Source: CAIWHR01 sp963734575 (GTDB lineage: Bacteria; Pseudomonadota; Gammaproteobacteria; Burkholderiales; Casimicrobiaceae). Taken from it: DNA of 64,000 bases. How positions within the stretch are numbered: position 1 is the first letter of the stretch; every line of letters begins with the position of its first letter. The translations under genes and the position numbers were made by a program. Shown piece by piece: positions 35,775 to 46,159 of this stretch. The DNA lies in assembly GCA_963734575.1 (NCBI GenBank), contig CAVTHT010000011.1, forward strand, positions 62,001 to 126,000, given 5' to 3'. The notes beneath the pieces were generated by a model. It had not been told where the DNA came from. It saw nothing but the letters and a program-made list of their open reading frames with translations, and searched no databases.

Positions 35775-37194
35775 TTAGCGGGAGGCTGCCGCGAGGCCGG
35801 TGTCCGGCGTCCAGCCGCCGCCGAGGGCGCGCATCAGGTCGACGTCCGCGGCGAGAAGGATCTGGCGATTGCGGATGAGCGCGAGCTGGGCGTCGTTGGC
35901 CGTGCGCTGGGCGTCGAGCACCTCGAGGAAGGCCGAGTAGCCCGCGTCGTAGCGCAGGTTGGCGAGCCGCAGCGCATTGTTGGCCGACCGCACCCGCACC
36001 TCCTGGTCGGCCTCGGCAGCGCTCGCCTGACGCACCGTGACCAGCGCGTCGGCCACCTCGCGGAACGAGCGCTCGATCACCTGCTGGTAATTGGCCAGCA
36101 CCTGGCGCGTGCGCGCCTCCTCGGCTTCGGTCAGGGCGCGCCGCTTGCCCGCGTCGAAGATGGGACCCAGCAGGCTCCCGCCGATCGACCACGTCCGACT
36201 GCCGGAATCGAGGAAGCCGGTGAGCGCGGTGCTGAGCGTGCCGACACCGGCGGTCAGCGAGATCGTCGGGAACATCTCGGCGCGCGCAACGCCGATGAGC
36301 GCGTTCGCGGCGATCAGCTCCTGCTCCGCCTGCCGGATGTCCGGCCGCCGGCCCAGCAGCGCCGAAGGCAGGCCCGCGGGCGGCAGGGCGGGTTGCGGCA
36401 GCTGCATGAGGTCCGCCGCCGGCAATGCGAGGTCGAGACGGCCGGTCAGCACGCCGAGCGCGTGCTGGGCGATCGCCCGCTGCCGCTCGAGCTCCTTGAG
36501 CTGCGCGGCCGAATCGGCGCGCAGGCCTTCCTGCTGGTTGATCTCGAGGTCGGACGCGACGCCTGCTTCGCCGCGCCGGCGCACGAGGCGAAGCGCTTCG
36601 CGTGCGCGACTCGAGCGTCGCCCGCGTGGTGGCGATCTGCGCGTCGAGCGACCGGACCACGAAGTAGGTCTGCGCGGTGATGCCGGCCGTGGTGAGGCGC
36701 ACGACGTCGGCGCCATACCGCGAAGCCACGGCCGTAGCGCGCGCCGATTCGAGGCCGCGCCGCAGCCGGCCCCAGAAGTCGAGCTCGAACGACGACGTCA
36801 GGCCGAGCCGCCACGCGTTGCTGACGGCTTGTCCGGAGATCGCCTGCCCGCGCGGGATCGCGCTGCGTGCGGCCCCGCCCGTCACGTCCACTTCCGGGAG
36901 GAATGCCGCGTTCGCCGCGCGTACCGTCGCATTCGTTTCCTCGATGCGCGCCACGGCGCGCCGGATATCCTGGTTGCCCGCCAATGCGCTCTGGACGAGG
37001 TCGTTCAGCACCGGATCGCCGAAGAGCGTCCACCAGTCGACGGGAACGCCTTCGGGCGACGCCGAAGTGGTTTCCGCCGGCAGGGTTTCGGGATATGCAG
37101 TCGGCAGCGTGACATCCGGCTGGCGGTAATCCGGGCCGACCATGCAGCCCGCCAGCGCAAGGGCGCTAGCCGCTGCGATCAGACGCAATCTCAT
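35775..37194 (-). CDS. RND efflux outer-membrane lipoprotein, NodT/OprM family (one frameshift)
   Basis: Outer-membrane channel of the tripartite pump, about 472 residues. Lipoprotein signal with lipobox LAGC (ASALALAGCMVGPDY), then PDYRQPDV and VDWWTLFGDPVLNDLVQ. TolC-type repeats appear twice: RRAVARIEETNATVRAANAA and NALRLANLRYDAGYSAFLEV. LLGRRPDIRQAEQELIAANA is the family hallmark. One break near 36595 (after LESR, before EALRLVRRRGEAGV). Its ATG overlaps the stop of the permease gene, so it is the last gene of the three-gene operon. Confidence 0.92.
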
Positions 37195-40100
37195 GGCGCC
37201 TCCGTGACCGGTTGCGGTGCCGGTGGGGGTGACGCAGCCGCACCGGCCGTACCCTTGCGCCACTGGCGCCGCGTCATCAGCACGTAGAAGAGCGGAATGA
37301 ACAGCGTGGCGATGAACGTGGCCGCGAGCATGCCGCCGAACACGCCCGTGCCCATCGACCGTCGCGCAGCCGCGCCGGCGCCGGTTGCAATGGCGAGCGG
37401 CGTGACGCCGAGCACGAATGCGAGCGAGGTCATGATGATCGGCCGGAAGCGCAGGCGTGCCGCCTCCACCGCGGCATCCCATGGCGACATGCCCTGCGCC
37501 TGCTTCTGCGCCGCGAACTCGACGATCAGAATCGCGTTCTTCGCGGCAAGGCCGATCAGCACCACGAGTCCGATCTGGAAGTAGATGTCGTTGCTCATGC
37601 CGCGCACCAGCACCGCGAACACCGCGCCGAAGATGCCGAACGGCACCGCGAGCAGCACCGCGATCGGCAGCGACCAGCGCTCGTAATTGGCGGCGAGGAT
37701 CAGGAACACCATGATCACCGCGAACGTGAACGCGATCGTCGACGCGGCGCCGATCTTCTTCTCCTGGAACGCCTGTCCCGTCCACGCGATCGAGTACCCG
37801 GCCGGGAGCGTTGCCGCAGCGACCTGCTCGACGGTCGCGATGGCCTGACCCGAGCTCACGCCTGGCGCGCCGCTGCCCAGCACCTTCGCGGACAGGAAGC
37901 CGTTGTAGCGATCGAGCTGCTCGGCGCCCACGACCTGCTGCACCCTGAGGAGGCTCTTCAGCGGAATCATCTCGCTCGTCGTCTGCGAGCGCACGTACAC
38001 GTTGCCGATGTCCTCGGGCTTCGCGCGGAACGCCGCCTCGGCCTGCATCAGCACGCGATACGTGCGGCCGAACTTGTTGAAGTCGTTCACGTACAGCGAG
38101 CCCATGGTGCTGGAGAGCGCGTCGAACACGTCGGACAGCGGCACGCCGCTCGCCAGCGCCTTCTCGCGATCGACCTCGACCTGCAGTTGCGGCACCGTCG
38201 GGCGGAAGAAGGAATTGATGCCGGTGAGGTCCTGCTGCTTGCGCAACTCGCCGAGGAACTGCTGCAGCACCGCGTTGAGCTTCTGCGGATCGCCGCCGGT
38301 GCGGTCCTGCACGTAGAGCTCGAAGCCGCCCGCGCTGCCGAGGCCGCGGATGGGCGGCGGATTGAATGCCAGGGCGATGCCGCCCGTCAGGCCGGCGGCC
38401 TTCGCGAACACGAATTTGGTCAGGTCTTCCGCGCTGATCGTGCGCTGCTCCCAGGGCTTCAGCAGCACGAAGAGCGTACCCGCGTTCGTCTTGTTGCCGC
38501 CGCCGATGAGGTCGAACCCGGTGACGAGGAAGACGTGCTCCACTGCGGGATGCTCGATTGAGGGCCTGCTGCACCTGCGAGCCAACCTCCCCGGTGCGCG
38601 ACAGCGTCGCGCCGTCGGGCAGGATCACGGCGCCGATGATGTAACCCTGGTCCTCCGGCGGAACGAAGCTCGTCGGCACGAGGCGCAGCAGCCACAGGGC
38701 CGCGGCGATGATCAGCGCGAACCCGAGCAGGCCGAAGACCGTATGCGCGAGGACGTGGCGCACGCCGCCGACATAGCGCGCCGTGATCCAGGCGAAGCCG
38801 CGGTTGAACGGCCGGAAGAGGCGCGACTCCTCGTGTTGCGGCTTGAGCAGCGATCGCGCAGAGCGCGGGTGTGAGCGTCAGGGCGATGACACCCGAGATC
38901 GTGACCGCCGTCACCACCGTCACCGCGAACTGCTGGTACAGCTTGCCGGCGAGGCCGCCCAGGAACGCGACCGGGATGAACACGGCCGCGAGCACGAGCT
39001 CGATGGCGATGATCGCGCCGGTGACCTCGCGCATCGATTCGATCGCAGCTTCGCGCGGCGAAAGCTTGCGCTCCGCCATCAGCCGCTCCACGTTCTCCAG
39101 CACGACGATGGCGTCGTCCACCACGATGCCGGTCGCGAGCACGATCGCGAACAGCGTGAGGGTATTGATGGAGAACCCGAACAGGTACAGGCCCGCGAAG
39201 GCGCCGACCAGGGAGATCGGGACCGCGATGAACGGGATCAGCGTCGCGCGCCAGCTCTGCAGGAACAGGAACACCACGATCAGCACGAGGATGGCCGCCT
39301 CGACGAGCGTGGTGATCACCTCCTTGATGGAAGCATCGACGAAGCGCGTGGTGTCGAACGGGATGATGTATTCGACGCCTTCGGGGAAGCCGGCCTTGAG
39401 CTCCTGCAGGCGGCCGCGGACGCCATTGGCGACGTCGAGCGCGTTCGCCCCCGACTGCAGGAAGACGGCCATGCCGATGGTGGGCCGGCCATCGACGGTC
39501 GTGACCGCCTCGTAGCTCTGCGCGCCGAGCTCGACGCGCGCGACGTCGCGCACGCGCAGCACGCCGTTCGGTCCGCTCGCACGGATCACGATGTCGCCGA
39601 ACTCCTCGGGCTCGAGCAGGCGGCCCCGGGCCGTCACGGTGTACACGAGCGACTGGCCGTTGGGCGCCGGATCCTGGCCGATCTTGCCCGCGGCGTACTG
39701 CGCGTTCTGGGTACGGATCGCGGCCGCGATGTCGCTGGGCGTGACGCCGAGCTGCGCCATCCTGTCCGGGCGCAGCCAGATGCGCATCGAGTAATCGCGC
39801 GCGCCGAAGATGAACGCGTCGGCGACCCCGGGCACGCGCTTCAGCTCGTCGAGGATGTTGACCGTCGCGTAGTTGCTGAGGAAGAGCGTGTCGTAGCGCG
39901 GGTCGGTGGAATTGAGCGCGGCAACGAGCAGGATGTCCGCGGAGCGCTTCTGCGCGATCACGCCGTTGCGGCGCACCTCGTCGGGCAGCCGCGGCAGGGC
40001 GACCTGCACCCGGTTGTTGACGTCGATGACGGCACGGTTCACGTCGGAGCCGACCTCGAACGTCGCCGTGATCGTGAGCTGTCCGTTGGACGCTGCCGTC

Positions 40101-40339
40101 GAGCTGAAGTAGACCAGGTTCTCGACGCCGGAAAGCTGCTCCTCGATCGGGCCGGCGACCGTGCGCGCGAGGGTCTCGGCACTCGCGCCGGGATAGGTCG
40201 CGGTGATCGTGACGGTCGGCGGCGAGATCTCCGGATATTGCGAGATCGGCAGCACGCGCGAGGCGATCAGGCCCGCGAGAGTGATGATGATGGCGATGAC
40301 GGCCGCGAAGATCGGCCGCGCGATGAAGAAGCGGGACAT
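37191..40339 (-). CDS. RND multidrug efflux permease, AcrB/MexB (HAE1) family (two frameshifts)
   Basis: Inner-membrane proton-driven pump of about 1049 residues. It starts MSRFFIARPIFAAVIAIIIT. Family markers: GLIASRVLPISQYPEISPPT, the TM4 proton-relay LATGIVVDDAIVVLENVERL with two Asp, and TM10 GLAAKNAILIVEFAAQ with the Lys. Breaks near 38855 (after LTLTPALCA) and near 38565 split it; the intervening piece reads VPPEDQGYIIGAVILPDGAT. Overlaps its neighbours at both ends (TGATG and ATGA), so the three pump genes are translated together. Substrates are probably hydrophobic drugs; the metal-type (HME) signature is absent. Confidence 0.94.
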
Positions 40340-41663
40340 CAGGAGCCTTGTGCCTTGTTGGCCGGCGCGGCCGCCGGTGCGGGTGCCGCAGTGCCGGCGT
40401 CCTTGCCGCCCGGCGGAGCGGCCGCCGGTGGGGCGCCGGCGCGCCCGGGGCCGCCGCGGCGGCGGCGCCACCGGGCCCGTTGCCCGCTGGAGGCGCGATG
40501 GTCACCGGACTGCCGGGCCGAAGCTTCAGCAGGTTGTCGACGATCACCCGGTCGCCCGAGTTGAGGCCCGACAGGATGACCCAGTTGCTCCCCGACCACT
40601 CCCCGGTGGTGACGGGCCGGATGGCAGCCTTGCCGTTGTCGTCGACGAAGACGAAATGGCCCTTCTCGGTCTGCATCACCGCCGTCTGCGGCACGGTGTA
40701 GACGTTCTCGTGCTGCCCGCCCACGAGCCGCACGCGCACGAACTGCCCGGGCAGGAGCCGCTCGCCCGCGTTCTCGAATTCGGCGCGCAACTGCTGCGTG
40801 CCGAGCTTCGGATCGATCTGCGTCGCGGTGAAGTTGAGGCGGCCCTTCGCGGGATAACGCGTGCCGTCACCGAGGATCAGCTGCACGTCGGAGGTCGCCG
40901 CGCGCCCGAGCCGCCCGGCCGGCAGTTTCGCGAGGTCCGACTCCGAAAGACTGAACCGCACCCAGATCGGGTTCACCTGGTTGAGCGTCGTGAGCAGGCT
41001 GCCGTTCGCATCCGTGGTGATGAGGCTGCCTTCCGAGCGCTCGGCGCGTCCCGTGATGCCGCTCACCGGCGCCACCACGCGGGTATAAGAAAGGTTGAGC
41101 TCCGCCTCCTGCACCTTGGCCGCGGCCTGCTGCATCGACGCCTGGGCGAGCTGCAGCGCCGATGCGGCGTCGTCGTAATCCTTGCGGCTGATGGCGCGCT
41201 CCTCGGCAAGCGGCTTCAGCCGGTCCGCCTCGCGCCGGGCCTGCGCCGAGCGCGCCTGCTCCTGCGCGAGCGCGGCCTTGGCCTGGGCGAGTGCGAGCTC
41301 GAACGGCGCGCGATCGATCTGGAACAGAGGCGCACCGGCGCGCACGGACGTCCCTTCCGTGTACAGCCGTTGCTGCAGGATGCCGGCGACGCGCGCGCGC
41401 ACCTCGACCTGCTTCGAGCCCTCCGTCTGGCCCACGGCTTCGAACGCGATCGGCAACGACTGCGGCGACACCTGCACCACGTGCACCGCGGTGGCGGGAG
41501 GCGCGCCGCCGGGGGCGGGCTGCGCTGCCGCACCGCCGGCCTTCGGTTCCGGATTGCCCTTGCCGCACCCCGCGAGCGCGACGGCGACCACGAGCGCGAC
41601 CGCGGCCCACGACCGGGGCGCGCGCGGCAATTCACGACTGGGGACAAGCGGAGACATCGGCAT
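40339..41663 (-). CDS. RND efflux periplasmic adaptor, AcrA/MexA family lipoprotein (one frameshift)
   Basis: Membrane-fusion protein of about 441 residues linking pump and channel. Lipobox LAGC in AAVALVVAVALAGCGKG; barrel-sandwich halves VEVRARVAGILQQRLYTEG and LNLSYTRVVAPVSGITGRAE; hairpin AQAKAALAQEQARSAQARR. The end of the C-terminal domain is unusually long and made of Ala/Pro/Gly (AAPPGGKDAGTAAPAPAAAP); one break near 40440 falls in that low-complexity tail. First gene of the operon; divergent from the repressor gene with a shared operator. Confidence 0.93.
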
Positions 41664-41733
41664 GGATCGCGACTCGGTGGAGGACGGAAGGACTGCGGGG
41701 CGGGAACTCGCCCGCGAGGACGGCTGGTGCGCT

Positions 41734-41761
41734 ATTATATACAGTCAAGGATGTATGTAAA
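41734..41761 (-). promoter_or_regulatory. Promoter of the RND operon
   Basis: Minus strand -35 TTTACA (41761-41756), 16 bp, -10 TATAAT (41739-41734). The repressor palindrome 41736-41759 covers the spacer and overlaps both boxes. Confidence 0.75.
41736..41759. promoter_or_regulatory. AcrR/TtgR-like operator for the RND efflux operon
   Basis: TATATACA, 8 bp, TGTATGTA: a 24 bp inverted repeat with one mismatch between arms. It has the same dimensions and nearly the same arms as the known E. coli AcrR operator (TACATACA-8-TGTATGTA). It lies between the pump operon and the tetR-type gene. Confidence 0.82.
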
Positions 41762-41826
41762 CGAAGTCCGGCCTGGACGCTCCCGACCGGGGGAGATTCG
41801 CCGGACCTCGGAACCCGAGCCGACAA

Positions 41827-42489
41827 GTGCGCAGAACCAAGGACGATTCAGAGCAGACCCGGCAGCAAATCCTCGCGGCGGCAAAGGTTGAATTCGCCCA
41901 CCGCGGGGTGACACGCACCTCGCTGGAGCAGATCGCCCGATCTGCGGGCGTGACGCGCGGCGCCATCTACTGGCACTTCGCCAACAAGGCGGAACTCTTC
42001 CGCGCGATGCGCGACCAGGTCACCCTCCCCCTGATCGATCGCACCGATTTCGCGCTCCTCGGAGGACACCACACCGACCCCCTCGAAAGCATCGAGATCT
42101 TCATGCGCGGACTGGCGGACGGCATCCTGAAAGACCGCGAATGTCGCGCGACGTTCGAAATCCTGAACCTCAAGTGCGAGTACGTTGACGAGCTGCGCCA
42201 CGAGCTGCGCAGCCAGGGCAAGCGCTGCAGCGAGCTGCTCGCGACGCTCACGACGTGCTACGAGGATGCAGCGCGGGCGGGCATCCTCAGGCCGGGTCTC
42301 GCTCCCGATCTGGCGGCGATCGAGAGCGGTGCCTTTCTCATGGGTCTCTTCCGGCTCGCCCTCATCTGCGAGTCGAAGCAGCACATCGCGGCGCGCGTCG
42401 ACGACCTCATCTCGGCGCACATCGCCGGCCGGCGCGCTCCGTTGCACGCGCGGCGCAGGGTGATCGACCCGCACGACGTGCCCGTATGA
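41827..42489 (+). CDS. TetR-family repressor of the RND pump, AcrR/TtgR-like
   Basis: Repressor of 220 residues, intact, GTG start. N-terminal HTH RQQILAAAKVEFAHRGVTRT and GVTRGAIYWHFANKAELFRA are the AcrR-type signature. The ligand-binding half has FEILNLKCEYVDELRHELRS, like TtgR and AcrR. Divergent from the pump operon with its operator between them; release by pump substrates is expected. The Arg-rich C-terminus ends VIDPHDVPV. Confidence 0.92.
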   Translation: MRRTKDDSEQTRQQILAAAKVEFAHRGVTRTSLEQIARSAGVTRGAIYWHFANKAELFRAMRDQVTLPLIDRTDFALLGGHHTDPLESIEIFMRGLADGILKDRECRATFEILNLKCEYVDELRHELRSQGKRCSELLATLTTCYEDAARAGILRPGLAPDLAAIESGAFLMGLFRLALICESKQHIAARVDDLISAHIAGRRAPLHARRRVIDPHDVPV

Positions 42490-42529
42490 GCGAGAATGGC
42501 AGGCAAGCCATCACGCCTGCCGCTGCTTC

Positions 42530-43393
42530 ATGCCCCCCGATCTGCCACCCACCACGCCTCCGCCCGCCCCACCCGCGATGACGGCGCCGATCCCGCCGGG
42601 CGCTCCTGCCGGAGGCTGGGCCGTCGGCGCCGGCCATGGCGCGTCGTGGTGGAGCGATGGCTGGCGGCTCTTCACCGCTGGCCCATGGGTGTGGATCGGC
42701 ATCACGGTCGTGCTCGTCGCGCTGCTTTTCGTCCTCGCGGCGATTCCCGTGCTGGGCCATCTCGCCTCGACGCTGCTTTACCCCATCCTCGGGGCGGGCG
42801 TTCTGGTCGGCGCGCGGGACCTCGATCACGGCGCACCCTTGCGCTTCGGCCATCTCGGCGCCTGCTTCGATCGACGCGTCGGACCGCTGGTCATCGCGAC
42901 GCTGCTCTACGTGGCCGGATGGTTCGTCGTCTGGCTGGTTGCGTTCGGCATCTGCGTCGCGATCTTCGGCTTCGGCACGCTGTCCGCGCTCATGTCCACC
43001 GAACCGAGCCTGTCGACGCTCGATACGATCATGACCTTCGGCATGGCCGCCCTGCTCGCGTTGCTGATCGTCCTGGTGCTGGGTACGCCATTGGTGATGG
43101 CGTACTGGTTCGCGCCGGCGCTCATCGCGCTGCGCGGCGACGCACCCGTGCAGGCGCTGAAGTCGAGCTTCTCGGCGAGCCTGCGCAACGTCCCGCCGCT
43201 CTTCGTCTACAGTCTGCTCGGCATCGTGTTCGCGATCGGCGCGAGCATTCCGTTCGGGCTCGGCTGGATCGTGCTCGCACCGGTGTTCGCGGGTTCCGTC
43301 TACGCGAGCTATCGCGACATCTTCGAGAACTCCGGAAGTCAGGGGACCGCCGGCTGCTCCTTGACGCGCATCAGAGCGGCGCAGGTCGGCTGA
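42530..43393 (+). CDS. BPSS1780-family integral membrane protein, copy 1
   Basis: Multi-pass membrane protein of 287 residues with a Pro-rich cytoplasmic N-terminus (PPTTPPPAPPAMTAPIPPGA) and about six helices. Shared with the gene at 48585: the aspartate-free helix pairs, the FAPALIALRGDAPVQALK/YAPALVVFHGCTATQALS segment, and the closing SYRDIF. The family is widespread in betaproteobacteria and has no known function. The last 17 residues after SYRDIFEN extend beyond the family end and may reflect a small error. Convergent with polA, 12 bp apart. Confidence 0.75.
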   Translation: MPPDLPPTTPPPAPPAMTAPIPPGAPAGGWAVGAGHGASWWSDGWRLFTAGPWVWIGITVVLVALLFVLAAIPVLGHLASTLLYPILGAGVLVGARDLDHGAPLRFGHLGACFDRRVGPLVIATLLYVAGWFVVWLVAFGICVAIFGFGTLSALMSTEPSLSTLDTIMTFGMAALLALLIVLVLGTPLVMAYWFAPALIALRGDAPVQALKSSFSASLRNVPPLFVYSLLGIVFAIGASIPFGLGWIVLAPVFAGSVYASYRDIFENSGSQGTAGCSLTRIRAAQVG

Positions 43394-43405
43394 ACCGACC
43401 CCCGT

Positions 43406-46159
43406 TCAGTGCGCCCGTTCCCAGTTGGGACCGGAGCCGATGTCCGCCACCAGCGGCACGGAGAGTTGCGCGACGCGCTCCATCTGCGGCGGCAGCTCCG
43501 CGCGCACACGATCGAGCTCCGCATCGGGCACTTCGAAGACGAGCTCGTCGTGCACCTGCAGCACGAGGCGCGTGGCGAGGCCCTGCGCCGCGATCCAGCC
43601 GTCCACTGCGATCATCGCCAGCTTCACGAGGTCGGCGGCGGTGCCCTGCATCGGCGCATTGATCGCCGCGCGCTCGGCGCCAGCGCGGCGCGGACCGCTC
43701 GCGGCCTTGATGTCCGGCAGCCACAGGCGTCGTCCGAACACGGTCTCGACATAGCCCTGCGCGCGGGCGAGCTCGCGCGTGCGCCGCATGTAATCGGCAA
43801 CGCCCGGATAGCGCGCGAAGTACTTGTCGATGTACTGCTGGGCCGCGGCGCGCTCGATGCCGAGTTGCGCGGCGAGACCGAAGCCGCTCATCCCGTAGAT
43901 CAACCCGAAGTTCACCGCCTTGATGTACCGGCGCTGCTCCGCGGTCACCGCCTCCGGAGTCACGCCGAAGATGTCGGCGGCAGTCGCACGATGGATGTCG
44001 GCGCCCTCGCGAAACGCCTTCAGCAGCGCCGGATCCTCCGACAGGTGCGCCATGATGCGCAGCTCGATCTGGGAATAGTCCGCGGAGACGATCGTATGAC
44101 CCGGCGGTGCGATGAACGCCTCGCGGATGCGACGGCCCTCGGCCGTGCGCACGGGGATGTTCTGCAGGTTGGGCTCCGACGAGGCGAGCCGTCCGGTCAC
44201 CGCCGTTGCCTGGCTGAACGTGGTGTGCACGCGGCCCGTGCGCGGATTCACCCGCTGCGGCAGCTTGTCGGTGTAGGTCGACTTGAGCTTGCACAGCGCG
44301 CGGTGCTCGAGAATCAGTTTCGGCAGCGGATAGTCGGCCGCGAGCTCCTGCAGCACGTCTTCGTCGGTCGACGGCTGTCCCGTCGCGGTCTTCTTGCGCA
44401 CCGGAAGGCCCATCCTCTCGAACAGCACCGCGCACAGCTGCTTGGGCGAGCCGAGGTTGAACGGCTGTCCGGCGGCGGCGAACGACTGCTGCTCGAGCTC
44501 CAGGATGCGATCCCCGAGCTCGCGGCTCTGCGCGGCTAGCAGCGCACTGTCGATCAGGACGCCATGGCGTTCCATGCGATAGAGGATCCCGCGCACGGGC
44601 ATCTCGATCGCGCCGTACACGCGCGACAGCTTGTCGTCCGCCGCGATCGCCGGATGCAGTCGCGCATGCAGCTGGAGCTCGATGTCGGTGTTCTGCGCGA
44701 CGTACGCCGCGGCCGGCTCGATGCCGACCTGGTCGAAGGCGATCTGGCCCGCGCCCTTGCCGGCCACGTCGGCGTACGCGGTCGTCTTGACGTCGAGATG
44801 GCGGAACGCGAGGTTGTCGAGATCGTGCGGCTTGTGCGATTCGAGCACGTACGATTCGAGCAGCGTGTCGTGTGCGACGCCCGCGAGCTCGAGGCCATGA
44901 TTGGCGAGCACGTGCTCCGCCTGCTTGAGGTTGTGTCCCGCCTTGAGCCTTGCCGCATCCGCGAACCACCCGCCCAACCGCGCCAGCACGCGGTCGAGCG
45001 AAAGCTGCTGCGGCGCACCGGCATAGCGGTGCTCCAGCGGGATGTAGCAGGCGCGGCCCGGTGCGATGGCGAACGCGAAGCCCACGATTTTCGCATCCAG
45101 CGGCTCCGTGGTCGTGGTGGCGATCTCCACCGCCACGAGATCGCTCCGCGCGATCTCGTGCATCCAGCGCTCGAACGCGGCATCGTCGAGGATCGTCTCG
45201 TACTCGCGCGCCACCGTCGGTGCGGCGTCGGCGTGCGGCGAGCCTGCAGCGGCACGTTGCGCATCGGCGGCGCGGTCGAGCGTGGCCGCGTCGGGATCGA
45301 GACCCTGCGCGACCGATTGCAGGTCGCGCAGCCAGGTCTTGAATTCGTAGCGTCCGTAGAGCTCGCGCAGCGTCGCGCCGTCGGGTGCGCCGAGCTTCAG
45401 CGCATCGAGTTCCACCACGGGCATCGCGCAATCGGTCTTGACCGTCAGGAGCCGCTTGCCCTGCGGCAGCCATTCCAGCGCCTGGCGCAGGTTCTCGCCA
45501 ACCACACCCGTGATTTCGCCGGCGTGCGCGATCACTTCATCGAGCGAGCCGTACTGTTGCAGCCACTTCGCAGCCGTTTTCGGCCCCACCTTCGCGACGC
45601 CGGGGACGTTGTCGATCGCGTCGCCCGTGAGCGTGAGGAGGTCGAGCACCTGGTCGGCGCGCACGCCGAACTTCGCCACCACGCCCGCTTCGTCGAGCGT
45701 CTCGTTGCTCATCGTGTTGACGAGCTTCACGCCGGGGCGCACGAGCTGGGCGAGGTCCTTGTCCGAGGTCGAAACGGTCACGTCGATGCCGCGCTCGCGC
45801 GCAACGCACGTGAGCGTGCCGATGACGTCGTCCGCCTCGACGCCCTCGACCATCAGCAGCGGCCAGCCCTCCGCGCGGATGCAGCGATGCAGCGGCCCGA
45901 TCTGCGCGGAAAGATCGTCCGGCATGGCGGCGCGGTTCGCCTTGTATTGCGGATACCACGCGTCGCGGAAAGTCTTGCCCGGCGCGTCGAAGACGACGGC
46001 GAAATAGTCGGGCTTCTCGTCCTGTACCATACGCCGCAGCATCGCGAGCACGCCGCGCAGCGCCCCGGTGGGCTCGCCCTGTGACGTACGCAGATCGGGC
46101 AGTGCATGAAAGGCGCGGTAGAGGTACGACGACCCATCCACCAAGACGAGCGTAGGCAT
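43406..46159 (-). CDS. polA: DNA polymerase I, with a degenerate 3'-5' exonuclease site
   Basis: Repair and Okazaki-processing polymerase of 917 residues, intact. The N-terminal 5' nuclease domain has LVDGSSYLYRAFHAL, VVFDAPGKTFRD and TSDKDLAQLV. The polymerase domain has the motif A core VSADYSQIELRIMAHLS, motif B RRYIKAVNFGLIYGMSGFGL and motif C LVLQVHDELVFEVP. In the 3'-5' exonuclease domain the catalytic acids known from E. coli are all replaced: D355 and E357 by Glu345 and Ala347, D424 by Ala414, D501 by Asn490. The enzyme should therefore lack proofreading, as in Taq. Start ATG 46159 shares two bases with the divergent LOG gene's ATG. Confidence 0.95.
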   Translation of the reverse strand: MPTLVLVDGSSYLYRAFHALPDLRTSQGEPTGALRGVLAMLRRMVQDEKPDYFAVVFDAPGKTFRDAWYPQYKANRAAMPDDLSAQIGPLHRCIRAEGWPLLMVEGVEADDVIGTLTCVARERGIDVTVSTSDKDLAQLVRPGVKLVNTMSNETLDEAGVVAKFGVRADQVLDLLTLTGDAIDNVPGVAKVGPKTAAKWLQQYGSLDEVIAHAGEITGVVGENLRQALEWLPQGKRLLTVKTDCAMPVVELDALKLGAPDGATLRELYGRYEFKTWLRDLQSVAQGLDPDAATLDRAADAQRAAAGSPHADAAPTVAREYETILDDAAFERWMHEIARSDLVAVEIATTTTEPLDAKIVGFAFAIAPGRACYIPLEHRYAGAPQQLSLDRVLARLGGWFADAARLKAGHNLKQAEHVLANHGLELAGVAHDTLLESYVLESHKPHDLDNLAFRHLDVKTTAYADVAGKGAGQIAFDQVGIEPAAAYVAQNTDIELQLHARLHPAIAADDKLSRVYGAIEMPVRGILYRMERHGVLIDSALLAAQSRELGDRILELEQQSFAAAGQPFNLGSPKQLCAVLFERMGLPVRKKTATGQPSTDEDVLQELAADYPLPKLILEHRALCKLKSTYTDKLPQRVNPRTGRVHTTFSQATAVTGRLASSEPNLQNIPVRTAEGRRIREAFIAPPGHTIVSADYSQIELRIMAHLSEDPALLKAFREGADIHRATAADIFGVTPEAVTAEQRRYIKAVNFGLIYGMSGFGLAAQLGIERAAAQQYIDKYFARYPGVADYMRRTRELARAQGYVETVFGRRLWLPDIKAASGPRRAGAERAAINAPMQGTAADLVKLAMIAVDGWIAAQGLATRLVLQVHDELVFEVPDAELDRVRAELPPQMERVAQLSVPLVADIGSGPNWERAH

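Noticed and set aside
38783..40564. 593-codon plus-strand ORF opposite the RND permease
   Set aside because: Antisense to a complete set of RND motifs.
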